A stretch of DNA of 64,000 nucleotides from Asterella californica (GCA_036924285.1 JAYKYS010000018.1:4588001-4652000); one strand, 5' to 3'. Counted from the first letter of the stretch, positions 1-13,605 are shown. The notes: generated from the sequence alone by a model not told the origin. A program made the numbers and translations.

Positions 1-500
1 CTGGCTCTCCCCGTGTTTCCAGGCATGACGTAACAAATAACATTTATGAAATTTTTTAACTTTTATATTTCTTTAATATATATTTTTTATTTAATACTTA
101 TATATTTTCTACATAATCATAAACGAGCAAAAGTTCCCACAGTTCGTCGGGATGTATATTCACCTCCTCTCATATGGATTTGCATATATGGAAGATGTAA
201 ATATGTAAATTTATTATCTAATGTTTCCGCGGGAAAAAGTTAGGTAATAAATTCATGTTTGTTTAAAGTCAAATGTGTTTGTTACTAGTCTCTCGCACTA
301 TAGTCTTCTCTCTGAACCGCGTTTCTTCCTGTCTCTTTACGGATTAGGTCTAGATCATCCCGTAACTCTAGTTGCAGTTAACATTTAAAAAATAAATTTT
401 TATATAGAACTTTTATATAACATTTATATCTTTTCGATAATAAAAAATGGAGAAAATTCCTCGGAAGTTGATATCGCATGCATATCATATTGTGTTGTCT
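1..500. repeat. AT-rich dispersed repeat, two partial copies
   Basis: Non-coding AT-rich DNA. The stretches around 113-152 and 440-475 resemble each other and two other places, near 2555-2595 and 48250-48285. Each has an A-rich run followed by a motif like AAGTTCCCGAAGTTCGATC. A GAARCGCGT-like motif lies upstream near 315, 2405 and 48128. Palindromes sit about 90 bp before that motif at 207-252 and 2299-2355. I read this as an old dispersed repeat family with eroded edges; boundaries and class are unknown. The short open frame at 46-243 has no recognisable protein character and I do not call it a gene. Confidence 0.4.
207..252. repeat. Short palindrome, TTATTAYCTAAY family
   Basis: Two arms of about 22 bases are nearly reverse complements and meet at CCGCGG. 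Arm ends read TTATTATCTAA on the left and TTAGGTAATAA on the right. The core matches palindromes at 2299-2355 and 4063-4114. Confidence 0.6.
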
Positions 501-2290
501 TGTAGATCAGTTCGTAAATTAATTTTCATATGTAGTGATAATATTTCCTAGTGAAAGTCTAGTTTTTGTAGTATAAGTTAGCTGTGATTACTTATGTGCA
601 TGTGCTCAGTATGTCTTCACTTGGTTGAAAGTCCTAGGGATTATTGGATTGAGTTAAGAAATCATGTGTAGTTAATAAAGATATTCTATGCAATTTGTAA
701 TTTCTTTATGGATATACATTGAATATCGTTCAGTTTATATTTAAAACAGACCTTCATTCTTGAGCTTGTATATTTATCAATTTTAATTTTTCCAGAATTT
801 TATTTACCATTAATATATACAGGAAAATAACATCTCAAATTATATAATATATATATTACGTTTATAAAAAAACTTCTCATATGCAAGATTCATGGTTAAT
901 TTATTTTTAATATTCTCGTTTATAAATTAGGGGAGGTTTTATTTCATATTATTTATTTAATCTCTCGAAGCTTACATATAAAATGTATAATTTTTTGAAA
1001 CCATGTTCAAAGTTTAGGTAAATTTTGTTACAAAAGTCAAATAATAAAGTTGTATACACGAAAATCAGTATGAGATTGTAAAAAAGCTTCAAATGTTCTA
1101 ACACCTACTAGGAAAAATTGCTACTGGAAGAATATTCTTGTTTTGATGAATTTGAATTTCAAATCTGTTCTTAAGGACTGCTCTCAGAAATTTGTATTTT
1201 ACAGCACATATCATCATACATACAAATGTAATTTTCCCCCAAATGTACTCTAGAACTCGATGAGGAGAACCTATCGGTACAATGCATTCAAAATCTAATG
1301 CAGAAATAAAGTCAAGATTGCGCTAGATTAGTCTAAAAGAAAGTGCGATAAAAAGGAAGGGAAAAAATTTGAACCGAGATCGGGGTTTCATGAGAAAAGT
1401 GACTCCAACTAAAAACACATGCTTTCTAATGAATAAATGGAGAACTATATTGTAAAATTCTCATACGTGGAAAAAAATTCAGTAGGTCATTTAGACAAAT
1501 TTTGTTCTATCACGTGTGATCCTAAAAAATATATTGTATTTTAGTGATTGTGTATATGATGCTTAATTTAACTTCAAATTTTAGACTATTAGTTCCTACA
1601 TTAATATTAATCCAATCTAATTTAAATAAGATATTTTATATATTTAAATTTCTTTAAAGTAAATGATCAAGTTTAAGTCTAACTGTACTTGTATCCGAGC
1701 AAGCTATGACCAAAATAAAATTGAATAATCAAACTAAAACATATATATTTTGATTCTCAAATATATTTTAGAAATGTTTAGAAAAGGCTTTTGGGTCACG
1801 TTCAACAGAAAATCATTATAAGAAGGTCTGGGTCATGTATAAAGAATTTAAAAATTACATCAGTGAATGTCAAAATCTCAAAATCTTTTAAACCGCTAAA
1901 ATTGCAGCATATTTGAAATAACAATGAATGAATGTATTTCTGAAGATCAATATGAAAGGCTAAGAAGACTAGATTTCTTTAAATTTTTAATCTTTGGTGT
2001 TGAATTTGGAATTTCAATTTCTAAGCAAAAGAAAATATTCAACAAACAAGTGTCAAATCAAAGCTCGAGGTACTGTATCTGTTAAAGTAAAAACTTTGAA
2101 ATGTTTTATTATTTATTTAGCTCTCATGTCATATTAAAATATTAAATGACCTCCTAGCAATAAGGTTGTCATCACAATGTTCCTTGGATGAAATGAAAAT
2201 AAAAACTTGAGGGATAGTGCACTGATTCTCATTATTTTCATTATTCAGCTTGTTTGCTTATTCACCTCTTCCATCTTCATATGAAGAAGG
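500..2290. other. Intergenic AT-rich DNA
   Basis: I see no gene, RNA or clear repeat structure here. All six frames are closed at short intervals. Confidence 0.5.
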
Positions 2291-2298
2291 CTGCAAGC

Positions 2299-2355
2299 TA
2301 CATTCATTATTATCTAATGTTTCTGACAGGAAAGATTAGGTAATAAATAAATGTA
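2299..2355. repeat. Short palindrome, TTATTAYCTAAY family
   Basis: Imperfect palindrome with arms of about 27 bases, starting TACATT and ending AATGTA and centred on CTGACAG. The inner arms (TATCTAATGTTTC / GAAAGATTAGGTA) match the palindromes at 207 and 4063. Confidence 0.55.
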
Positions 2356-2814
2356 TTTATTAATGTATCATTTTAGTGTAGTAGGCTGTCGGACTTGTAT
2401 TCTCTGAAGCGCGTAGACCTACACATCACTAATGAATTTTTCAATGACGTTTTCATTGTTCTTCAAACAACTAACATATAAGATTTAAATTATTAATTTA
2501 ATTTTTATTATATTTAATTTAGAATATCCATATAACACGTATAATATTTCCTGTAACATAAAGAGAACAAAACATACCGAAGTTGATCTAGCATGCTTAT
2601 TCTCAGTCGATATCTGCGTCCGGAAGAGATCTTGAGATGTCGCGTGTTCGAGAATTTCGTGTTAAGGTTCCCGATCAGTACAAACAGAATGATTAGTAAA
2701 CAAAAGTCAAACAAACGGATTGATTGTGCTGTTACAACATAGAAATCACGATCATTGATGAGTTAAATATTTTTTTGAACTTTTGATCTCATTTTATTGC
2801 AAATATTCTCTTTA

Positions 2815-3170
2815 GAAGAACACTTGATGATAAATTAAACACTTGCATACTGATAGAAAGTTGAATAGATGAAGATTATATGTGCACTAGTGCACGTCTT
2901 ATGAGTATAAGAGAGGATTATATAAACAGTAAATATTTATCCTAAACCTGATCACATCTTTCCTCACTAACAAATTTGGTGATACATTATACTCTTGCAT
3001 ATTAATGGAGAAGTAAATATGCATTAGCAAGTTTGGTGATAATCTATTTATGCAAGAGTTTATAAACTCTTGTATATTGACAAAAAATGAGTACAAATAT
3101 ATTCACTAACAAATTTTATGAGAAATTAAACTCTTATATACTAACGGAGAAGTAATAATATGCACTCTTA
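2815..3170. repeat. Degenerate tandem repeat, about 140 bp unit, three copies
   Basis: The phrase CACTAACAAATTTGGTGAT near 2966 recurs as CACTAACAAATTTTATGAG near 3103. Each is followed by ACTCTTRYATAYTAAYGGAGAAGTAA. A weaker copy starts near 2819 (ACTTGATGATAAATTAAAC). The short open frames across it are by-products of the repeat. Confidence 0.6.
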
Positions 3171-3446
3171 CCGGTCCAAAACATCTTCCACCACCATTCT
3201 GGTTTAGGAATGTCTGAAGTTTAAATTATAGTATTTCTCGCTCAAATCCATGACTTGGAACTAGAATTCTACACAAGGGGTTGTAGAATAACCTGTATGA
3301 GCTTTAATAATCTCAAAAATTCTTTTATCTTCAATTGTAATAAGATTAGTATGTTTAGATAATAAGAGACTGCTTGCGTCCAAAAATATGCATGCAAAGT
3401 TTTTCTGTTCACGTGTTCCGAGACGAAAACAAGTACATAAGATAGG

Positions 3447-3656
3447 TATCTGAGATGATTGAGTTCCAGACCTCTAAACGAAAGATCTAAAGTTCAAACT
3501 TTTCTGCTCTCGGTTGGAGGTGAGTTACTGTTGTATGAATCTGGTCATTTAGTGAGTAATCATATCATTAAATAGCTATCCATAAATGACAGTCAGATGT
3601 CCTTTGAAGGTATAAAAATGGACATGATAAAGACTTTATCCTTATCCTTAATAACG
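3447..3656 (+). repeat. tRNA-derived SINE, copy 1 (diverged)
   Basis: The head reads TATCTGAGATGATTGAG, like a tRNA D-arm/A box. About 50 bases later comes AAAGTTCAAACTTTTCTGC, an eroded B box. The tail ends near ATGATAAAGACTTTATCC. The same order of blocks is seen at 23393, 45631 and 53570, which supports a SINE family rather than a single tRNA fossil. Confidence 0.6.
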
Positions 3657-3746
3657 AAGAGAGAAACTGAAAGAGGAGACTGGTTGACCGGGTCAATTTG
3701 GAGGAGGGTTATGTTTAAGAGTCTCTTGTATCGTTCTGTTGTAAAA

Positions 3747-3995
3747 CCTCGTTGCTGTTAGGTTTTTTTATGTATATATTTATAAGTAATATTAACATTA
3801 ATAGTTTTTATCTATATACTAAATGACAAGTCAGCCGTGAATCACGCTTTCATTGAGACATAACCCACTGCCTCGTTTCTGTTAGATCTATATGTATAAA
3901 ATAAGTAATATTAAAATTACAAATTTTATCTGTATGTTAAATGATAAGTCAGCCATGAATCACGCTTTCATTAAAACATAACCCATAAGCATTGT
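3747..3995. repeat. Tandem duplication, two units of about 124 bp
   Basis: CCTCGTTGCTGTTAG at 3747 and CCTCGTTTCTGTTAG at 3871 start two similar units. Both contain AAGTAATATTAA, a TTTTATCTRTATRYTAAATGA block, and a GTCAGCCRTGAATCACGC block ending in ACATAACCCA. Confidence 0.7.
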
Positions 3996-4062
3996 ACAGA
4001 GAAGCGCTCTCTCTAAACTACCGGGGCTCTGTATACTTAAAAAAATATTAATTTCCAGTGAC

Positions 4063-4114
4063 ATTAATTTATTACCTAACCGTTCCGACCGGAAGGGTTA
4101 GGTACTAAGTTAAT
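4063..4114. repeat. Short palindrome, TTATTAYCTAAY family
   Basis: Arms of 25 bases with three mismatches flank a 2-base centre. The left arm starts ATTAATTTATTACC and the right arm ends GGTACTAAGTTAAT. The pentamer GACAT lies at 4060-4064 and 4116-4120, compatible with a short direct repeat at the edges. Confidence 0.65.
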
Positions 4115-6600
4115 GGACATGCCATGCTGTGAATATGCATGGAAGATAATCGGGGAAATATCAAATATGCATGGAAGTCTAGAAATAAGTGATGAGGAAA
4201 TATGGCTTGCTACGAAATTGGATTGCCGGACGTGGAATTCCGAGACCAGGAACTCATGTAAAGATCTTTTCCGACTAGTCGTGTTATTTCCCTTATCACG
4301 CATGGCTGGACCTAGTATCTCATCACGCTTTGTAAACCGTTTTTTCCCCCAACCTTTGATACACTATACATCGTCTTCTGATTGGTTTACCTTTTGCAGC
4401 TAGTTTTCGAACTTATATATATTTATGAGAATCACTTCCCATACGGGTACCTGCGAGCACTAGCTAGAGGGGTATCAGTTGCAGTTCTCATCATTCTGAT
4501 CATGGTTCTATTCTGGTCTTTCTTTCAGGGGGTTTTAACATCCAGGTCATGTACTTGGGATTGAGTACTCTATTCTGTTCGATTGAGTCAATGAGAATTT
4601 ATCTAGTTTTTTTTCGTGCAAAAATTACTTAATCTTTTCTAAACCAGGGTATTGCTGTGATGCTTTTCCTCTCGATATGTGTGCTTCTCTGACATTAGGG
4701 TAATGAAATCAATAAGCATTTCAGCATTTGTTGTTCCTCAAGATAATGAAATCCATAAGAATTCCAGTATTGGTTGCTCAGGATGGTCACCACATGGAAG
4801 ACTCCAAACGTCATGTGCGACATGAGGATACTTCCTAGACTCTTATTATATCATAATCATTACTTACGAGTTTTGCTTGATACCTTAATTACATAATTTT
4901 GGATCTTTCTATACCCATTGTGTACTCGCTAATATCCATGAGTCAACTTAAATCTTCCTCTTCATCAGTTAATAATAAATGAAATTTGCAGGAACATAGA
5001 AGAAATGATATAAAAATTTCATATCGAATATCTTTTGTACATGATTTTTACTTTCATCATTTAGAAAGATGCAGTTATAAAGATGTACTGTTACTAGGTT
5101 AAACTTGTCAAAGATTTCTATATATCTATACCATAGAAAATAATTTTTCTTGGATAGAAGCTAAATAATCTTTATTTTATATTTTGAATGAGGATATTAT
5201 ATGTATTTAATTTTGTATCATAAATTACTGTGGTTATAATTTATTTTTGATCTTTTATTAGAAATCAATATGTATTATTTTCTGCTCCTTCCTTCTTATT
5301 TTCTGTTCATTTACTTGTACTTACTTCATTAGCTAATATTTTAAAAACTAAATTTTTTGAGGCTTTATTAGGTCGTACATGGTTTGGTAATGGAGGATGA
5401 GTGACCAGCTTGAGATTGATTGTTCTTCGGACACCTTATCACCATACCTAGCGGGTTAAATGGAATAAAGGTGATAACCATGTAGTCGGACACCACTAAC
5501 TCGACTTGGCCATCTTGAACCAGATAAACTATGATGTGCTAGAACTCGACTCGTTGCACATAACGATATGATACAAGAATAAATTGGTCTCATAACAAGA
5601 AGAAGATAGAAATGTTTCATAATTTTCATCTAGGTCTGATACTATACTTATGTTTGTAGAAGCAGGCCTTGATAATTGCTCTTGAGGTTCTTTTATAAAA
5701 TCTCGGTCCCAAACAGTCTAATCATCGACTCTAATGCATGAATCATTGATTTTCACCCAAGTGTACAAGTGTCAAGTCTCACAACGGACACTTGAATCAA
5801 CTGGGGTCGTGCTTGAGGCTTCTCATGCCACATGCGAAACGAGCCTTACAAACAGCTCCTACATGTATATGGTGGGGAGCGCCTCGAATCCCTGCTTACA
5901 CTCGACTCTCAAGTGTGTGAAATCGGACGTTGGTCGAGCTCGGTGTGGCTCTTTGTCGTCTATCTGTCGTGAACGATGTACTGCACTCAGTGTGCTGTTC
6001 CGATACTCCATAGACTGGGGGCCTGGGGCACATATAAAAAAACGGTAGGCGAATTGGCCCATCTGGATGAAGATGACCGAATTAATTGACTAGCGGAGAA
6101 CGGTGATTTCCCTTCATGAATGAGGTGAGCAAATATGTTAGTTTAACTCGTGGCTAATCCACTGGCTAATCAAACTTTCTTCCGAGAATGTAAGGCTCAG
6201 AACATTGCGCGGTTTAGACGACTTGAGTGAAAGGAAATTCTTTTTGCTAAATTAGCAGCACCTCATAAACGCTACTTAAATACCCACTCTCGTGCACGTT
6301 CAGTCCAATTCATCTTTTCTGTTCTTCCATCTGTCTGTAGACCACGCGCGGTGCTTGTTTCATGTTAACTCCTGGTTTTCGGTGATTGCTTGCGCTCCGG
6401 TGGAGTTTCATTATGCTCGTACGATCCTCGGGAGGCGATGAATTAAACCCCTATCCAGGGAGTTAGCCGGGTTCCAAAATGAATTGAGTTCTTGCGTAAA
6501 GCGGCGCGAGTCATTAACGCATAGAGATACTTCAGTCTGGCTGCTCCTTCTATTTGGAACTGGCTAGGCGTGTAAACTGGCATTGCGCGTTGAGGTTGAG
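4115..6600. other. Intergenic DNA, no gene recognised
   Basis: Open frames of 60-104 codons occur at 4113-4403, 4382-4564 and 5734-6048, but none shows a domain, a signal peptide or splice continuity, so I do not call them. Base composition becomes less AT-rich after about 5400 on approach to the TFIIIC gene, so the last kilobase probably holds its upstream control region. Confidence 0.4.
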
Positions 6601-6620
6601 ATATGTTCAACTTTTCAGCC

Positions 6621-6628
6621 TATAAAAC
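6621..6628 (+). promoter_or_regulatory. Possible TATA box of the TFIIIC gene
   Basis: TATAAAAC lies only 31 bases before the chosen ATG at 6659. If used, the leader would be only a few bases long, so either the 5' UTR is extremely short or an upstream start is used. Confidence 0.35.
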
Positions 6629-6658
6629 AGTTTGAAGGAAGTTTGCAAATTTCTTGCC

Positions 6659-9600
6659 ATGAGTTCGGGTGGTGAGATGGAGATGGAAGAAGGCGAAGGG
6701 GCAGAGACTGAAATTGAAGCAGGAGCGTCTAGCGACGTGGAGGAGGACGACGGAGATGAGGACATTGCAGGCGATGAAGACGTGGGGGAGGAGAACGACG
6801 ATAACGATGAATACCAGTTGGAATTCGGGACAGGGATGGATCCCCTGGCTTTTGCAGAGGAGAATGAGAGTGGCATTATGCCTTTTGAGCAATTTCAGAA
6901 GCTCGAATACGAGGCACTCGCAGCTCGGAAGCGGAAAGCGTTAGCGCTTCAGAGGTAGAAATTGTTAGTTGATGGATCTTATTTTAAATATTACAGAGTC
7001 GTTGGAATGTTGTGCTATTTGCAGTTTTAGATTTGTGACATAGTGGATCTCTCTGAGTGGATCGTCCGCGATTTCCTGGTAGGGCAGCGAAATCTAAGTC
7101 ATCCAAGGCGCCGGAGGACGTTTTTGGCGCCAGTGTTGATGAAATATGGGAATCGGCCGGATTCGGAATTTGGCGTAATTCTCGACGAAGGCGCCGAAAG
7201 AAGGTTAGGACTTGCAATTATACATGAACACCGTCCTCTGCAGTATGACAGTATTTCTTTTCTCTCGAACGAGCTGTTGCGCTCCAAGCTGCGAAGTACT
7301 TGATCTTTTGCATTACTTGAAATCTCTTCCTTTTGAGTTCTCTGAGTACAGAGGGCGGACTTGCTTCTGAACAGAAGCTAAGTGCGTGTCGCACGCTTAT
7401 TTATATTCTCGCTAACCGGCCTTTGAGCGTCTATCTTCATCACCTGCTCTCATTAGCGTTGTTCCTTCGGCTGGTGAGGGAACTGTGACTGAGAATGTCT
7501 GACAAGCGGCCCCGTAGTACTTCGGGGATCATTTATTTCGGTGGGGCTAGTTTTGAGATTTGTTTGGGATGCTTCCTAGGACGACCTGACGTCAAACTTT
7601 GGTTGTAAAGGACCACAATGAGTTTCTCTCAGTATCTGAGAACTCACTCTTTTCCCCGGCAAATGTAGAGCTTCACGATGTACATAGATGTCTTTTGCAC
7701 TTGACACCATGCGGCAATTGCCTGTTGTTATCGTAGAGGAGGAAGCTTGGGAGACGTTCAAAAAAGTTAACTCCTGAAGTTGCAAAGATGCTGGGAGAAG
7801 CAAATCTGCTCTACGCTATGGGGAAGTTTGAGGAGGTCAGCTCTCGATGCGTTATCCTGTTTCCTCCAGAGAACAGCTTAGTAAATCTCTTCATCAGCTG
7901 TGCATGTGGCAACCGATGCAGATTCTCTGCTGACATGTGGGACAGCTTTGAGCCGAACGACTTGTAACTCTGTTGTTTCCATGCAAACGCTTGGCTTCTT
8001 CATTGACTATCTTTCGTTCATGTTACCCAGCAGTGTCTGTCTCAGAAAGGTTGAAAGTTCCTAAAGGAGAATTGTTTCTCTGAAGACTGACCTATATGAA
8101 GGACGTTTACTTACAACAGGCGACTGCAGGCTGTAGAGTTACTGAAGGAGTGTGTGCGCATTGCGCCAAATGTACCGGATTCGTATCACACTCTTGGATT
8201 GCTGTACGACGCCATGGGGGATAGGAAGAAGGCGCTGAATTTTTACATGATTGCTGCACACCTTACTCCTAAAGATTCTGTTTTGTGGAAGCGGCTTGCA
8301 TCATGGTCAATGTACGAAGCATATGTTCCAACTTTCGTTATGTATACGGATTTTACATTTTATATATTGCGTATGGAAATCCGGATATATTGAGGCATCT
8401 ACTAAATTTTACGGCTGATACTTTATCCATTCTGGAAATCTTGCAGTCTCCAGCATAGTGTTAAAAGAACTCCAAGTAGAGGACTTTCACGATAGGGAAA
8501 TTAGGTGAGACTGCGACTTTGGTCGCTGCGGAACTCATTGGTCACGTACTGATCATGATCCTGCTTGGGAGTAGTTGAGTTGGTCAGGTTAATTTTATGA
8601 CAATACCAGGTGTCTCCGTCATCACGAACTTAAACGTGAATTTCAAATCTGATTCTGAAGAAGATCCGTGATGGTTCAGGGAGCAAGGGAACATTGGACA
8701 GGTGATTTACTGCTTGGCGAAGGCAGTTAAAGCTGATCCAGATGATGTAGATGCCAAGTGGGACCGAGCATCTCTTTTTGCCGAACACCACGAATACCAG
8801 AAAGCTGCAGAGGCGTTTGAGCAGATTCTACTGCAACGTCCGAGTGACGTTGAGGTATGCAAGATGGTTGCCAAGGTAAGTTCGTTCTGAAAACAACGGA
8901 ATTCTGATGTAGCAGGCGTGTATTGTTTTGATATCTTGCATCCACCGATATCTGGTTGCTGAAAGTAGATGTTGAACGTAGACTCAGATCCTGGACTTTA
9001 GTTGCAACTACGATAGCACGTTAGGTCAGCCAAAGGATTGAGCATGTACAAGAAGTACCTAAGTGTAAAAGGGTGAAATGGTCCAGCGAGAAGGTAACAG
9101 ACCACAGTTTTCTGGACTACAGATGCATCACAAGACGGGACACTGTGATCGAGCTATACAGGTGCTTGAGAAGTTAATAGAAGAGCATCCGGCAGAGGCT
9201 GACCTGACAGCAGTGAATCTTCTAGCTGAGTTGCTAATGGAAAGGGGGCAGTTTGCGACAGCAATTGCTCACATAGATCATGCAGCAACGCTGTATTGTC
9301 CAGATCAAAATCTTCCTATAGACTTATCTACCAAAGCTGGAATATGTCATGCATACCTGGGAAGCTTGGAAGATGCCGAGGTGTCGTATACACGTCGTAC
9401 TCTGACTTTTCTTTTACCTTGCAGTTCCGCCTCAGGTTGTTTATGGTCTCTGTGCTGTCTCCATGTAATGTTGATAGGTGTCTGAAGTTGTATGAATTCT
9501 CGATATTTTGTGAAAGTTTTCGCTCTTCGTTGTGGACCTGTGTTCAGAGCTATTTCGAGGACCTATCAGAGGAGCGGATTGAGGGCTTAGCCGATTTGGT

Positions 9601-12600
9601 TATGGATGTTGGAGACGCCTACTTGGCTTTAGGGGAGCATCAGTATGCCTTGAATTATTATGGGATGCTTCGTGGTGATAAGACATTTGATAATGTACCT
9701 CCTTTCTTTCTCTTTTTCAGTACACACTAGGAAGCAGGCAAGATATTTCTTTCTGTTGTCCGTATGAGGCCTCTAGGACTCGAATGGCCTATCTCTGTGT
9801 TAGTAGCTGTCGAGAGGAAAGTGATTTTTATCTACTAGTAAGAAATCAGACTGAAACAAATTTGCGTGCAAACTAGGAACATTACTCTCCTTTTTCACTG
9901 AAAGGGGAACAGTAGCAGAGGTTCTCCTGTAGTCATCAGCACTGATAGAATGTTGATTGCATTGTGTGTAGGCTGTCCTAAGCGCCAAGATGGCAGAGTG
10001 TAATGTTGCTTTGAAGGAAACTAAAGCTGCCATTGATCTGTATCACAAAGGTAGCCCTCTTGTTTTTCGTTTCTTTCCGGCTTATGTTAATTGCAAATAC
10101 CACGGAGGAAGTGAGTACCCATTTGCTAATCAGGGTTGTTTTGTTAATTACAGTTCTGGAGGAGCTTCCGCAGCACATAGAAACTCGACTTACTTTGGCA
10201 TCACTTTTGAGTGAAAATGGACACCGTGATGAGGCCATTTCGCTTTTGTCACCTCCCGCAGGTTCTGGTAACGTCTTAATCTTATATCGCAGTTGGGATC
10301 GATTCGTTAACTCGTACACTAAAGCTGTGCAGGTTATTTGCTGAAAATATGTTACCTAATTTGGTTGGGATCTTTACTGACGGGGGACCCACTGTATATG
10401 AAGAAATTGCTCTGCAGTCGGCTGACGCAGAAGAGATACTCCCATGGTGGAAAGAGGGCGAAGTAAGGAAGCAGTTGGCAGATTTGTATCTTGCGCAAGG
10501 ACAGTATCAGCAGTACCTGGATACAATAGTTCCGGCAATTCAGGAAACGTTGTATCTTGAGAGTCGAAATCACAAGGTTTGAAAAGACATACCCTGTTCG
10601 AAAATGTCTTGTCCTGGAAGGAGAATTTTGCGGTGCCAGTTGACCGATTTATTTACTGTTTCCAACTTTGTCAAATTTTCAGTGCTTACCCTTTCTCTTT
10701 CCTTTTTTGACTTTTATTGTTTTGCTCACTGATTTCTGAGTTCGCACAGTTTGTGCTTGATCTTTCCCCCGCCTTATTTCGTGGAGTGTGTAAGTTGTTC
10801 GAATGTAAGAAAGAGCTACCACCCTTTTCTGCTTTACGTCCGACGTCAGTCCTTTTCTGGTTTCTTCGCCAGTCTGCACCGCTCTGTAAAGTTTCAGTCA
10901 ACGTGCGCTGTTGCATTAACATCTAGGTTGATTGCTGGCTCCATCTGGGTAACAGCGCATCTGGGTTGACATCTGGGGTGATTTGCTCCACCATTCCCTA
11001 CGGCAGGTAAAGAATCCAAAGAGGCTGCGGAAGAGTGTGCTCGTGGAGCGAGCAGGTTGGCTAGAAGAACGACCTCCTGATGAGGTGTTCCATGGGTTCC
11101 GGCCCGTGCTCTCCAGCGCAGATATGTAAGATCCCTCGCAGTTTTATACTTTTATTCAGTCTGTATGAGAGAAAAAGGCTTTTCGGTCTTTTTTTCCCGT
11201 TTTTCCTACTTTCCTTCCGTATATGACATTGTTTCCACCTCGGGTTCATCCGTAGGGTCAAAGCTGCAAGAGCCAGAAGAAAGCTACAGAAGTTAGTAGA
11301 CGAAAAGAACGACAAGAAGGCGGCAGCTATAGCTGCTGGTCAGACTTATGACTCTGAAGACGAACCAGAAGAAGAACCAGTACCAAAGGTACGAGTCGAA
11401 ACTTACTATTCTTTATGCATGCTATCGTGTATCATGGTGGGCGTTTCATAATCTACCAGATTCATATCCAGAAATTTGGTTTTCATCACAACTTCTGATG
11501 TACTTTGAAGGAAACGATGGCGGGCATGCCTAATAATGTCGAATGTAATCGAGAACAGAGTGCGCGCTTCGGCTGTTCATGTAAGGGTTTAAAATTTTTG
11601 AGAAATGAAGTACCGTTACGGAGCTTATGTGAGGTTGACAGATGTTCGGCGGTGATGCAGGAGGTTCGCCGTAAGAAACGTCCTCTGCCCAACCTGTTGA
11701 AGGATGAAGAACACTACCAGCTGATTCTTAAAGTATGTGTTTCTTGTCTTCAAGATTTAAGTCCTGAGTTTGACATCTGCAATAAATCAGTAAAACCGTG
11801 ATATTAGATTCGAAGACAGTAATTTTCGGGTGTCCTGTCCATGGGTTTTTCGCAGTGTTGCAGGATATTGTTAACCACAAAGAGGTACTGGGAGGCTTTG
11901 GAGATCATTCATCACACCTTGCAAGCTGGATCAGGGCTGGGGCAAGAAAAGAGAGATGAGCTTCGTAATTTGGGTGCACGTACGGTACTTCTTTGCTGGG
12001 TTTCTTGTGTCCAGATAGTTTGAGTCATATTTAGCTGTCAGTTGGATAGTGCTTACGAAAGAGAGGGCTGAGAAGAGAGCAGAAGAGATTCTGACAGTTC
12101 AAGCACAGCTGTGTGAATTCTTTTGCCACCTCGTCTTGTTTTTCATTGCAGTCCTTGTTTGACGTCTATAATGACTTTGTTTCCTGCTAAGGAAGTGTGA
12201 AGCACGATGAATTGTGTTTAGCGTTTTTTATATTTGATATTTGATATTATGTACTATCCACGTAGGTATTTCATATCAGACAAGGGATGGCACCTACGGA
12301 TTTGATTGTATCAAGTACATGGTGGTACAACGCCCCTACAGCACGAGTATTTGGAACCGTTATTACGAAATCATTTCTAGGTGCGGTTCTGAAATCTGAC
12401 TGAATATGTACGTTTAAATTTGTCTAAAGGATATTCAGCCATGTAGATCAGCCAGGTTCATTATTTTCTTGTCTTACTCACTGCAAGGTAGTTGATGGCC
12501 TATCAGTATATGGTTTTGGACTATCAATATTGTCAGTTTCTGGAAGTCTCATGTTGTTGAAACCGGAAGATAGCCGTTATGACCCGGGAAGGTAGCGTTC

Positions 12601-13605
12601 GCAGCTGTGATTAGCAGGCACGAAAAGCGTAGTACGTTGTAGTCAAAACTGTTACTTTGCTGCTCGCTGAAATGCTCAACTTATGTAGACTTGAGATTAT
12701 CTGCCTAGTAAAGTTTGGGTGTTGTGTTCCAGATCGGAGGCTCGAGTCCCGAAGCATAATAAGTTTATGTTATCAATGAGGGCAAAGTACCCAGATTGCG
12801 TACCTATAATGCTAATTTCAGGACATCAGTTTAGTATGATCAGCCAACCACAAGGAGCTCTTCGAGAATATCTTCAAGCATACAAGCTTCAGCCTGAAAA
12901 TCCTTTCATAAACCTTTGTTTAGGTGAGCATCCTTTCGTCCTTCCTTAATTGCTCTTATAGAAGGCGCTTACCACCGTGCTAATATTTTGATCTGTTATC
13001 TGTCTAATATTCACAGACATAAACTTGTGCGTATTGTGCTTGCAGGTACCTCTTTTATCAATCTATCCTTGGGATTCAGGCTGAGTAATCGCAGTCAGTG
13101 TGTTATGCAAGGCTTTGCATTTCTCTACAAGTACCAGAGGCTCGTGAATCATAGTCAGGTATGTTTTGACTTCTGTTGTTAGGTCGATTCTTAAGAAAAG
13201 CAATTATTATCTCTTTCCACTCTAGTCTCTAGTTCAGTCTGAAACTCTGCTCAGGTTTCTCCTCGTTGCTGATGATAGTTGTACTAAGTTTTATGCACGT
13301 TTATGCATCAGGAGTCGAACTTCAGTTTAGCTCGGGCATACCACCACGTTGGTCTTCTGCCACTGGCCGTCAACTACTATGAGAAGGTATTGAGTCACCA
13401 CGAGAAAGACCGCCCGCTTGTCAAGTTGCCGCATGAATCCGCAGAGATTTTGATCGGGGAAGCTCCCAGAAAGATAACATCAGATCGTGAGCTTGGTCAC
13501 TGTAACTTGCACAGAGAGGCAGCTTACAACCTTCATCTTATTTATAGAAACAGTGGCGCAAGCCACCTAGCCAGACAACTACTGAAGGACTACTGCACAA
13601 TTTGA
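6659..13605 (+). CDS. GTF3C3: TFIIIC TPR subunit (GTF3C3/Tfc4 family), 18 exons
   Basis: Encodes a protein of about 936 residues resembling the TPR subunit of TFIIIC, the factor that binds A and B boxes of tRNA genes and recruits TFIIIB for RNA polymerase III. Exons: 6659-6954, 7083-7203, 7737-7835, 8130-8305, 8680-8875, 9123-9380, 9548-9694, 9972-10050, 10154-10272, 10418-10576, 11007-11125, 11256-11388, 11661-11732, 11856-11979, 12266-12380, 12733-12923, 13046-13158, 13312-13605. All introns are GT-AG and phases agree. Residues 1-70 are strongly acidic; residues 99-150 are basic; TPR helices follow (for example SYHTLGLLYDAMGDRKKAL). Later hallmarks are PWWKEGEVRKQLADLY, KRYWEALEIIHHTL and YGFDCIKYMVVQRPYS; the C-terminal exon holds HREAAYNLHLIYRNSG. 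Length is close to plant homologues. The exon 9/10 junction is uncertain: a different donor (10262 or 10268) with an acceptor at 10403 also keeps frame. No defect is visible. Confidence 0.9.

Noticed and set aside
4113..4564. Open frames of 96 and 60 codons overlapping on the plus strand
   Set aside because: No recognisable domain, signal peptide or splice continuity; a minus-strand frame of similar length overlaps, as expected by chance, and the start lies in a palindrome.
5734..6062. 104-codon plus-strand frame upstream of the TFIIIC gene
   Set aside because: A 67-codon minus-strand frame covers the same DNA, residue content is not protein-like, and no splice path joins it to the downstream gene.
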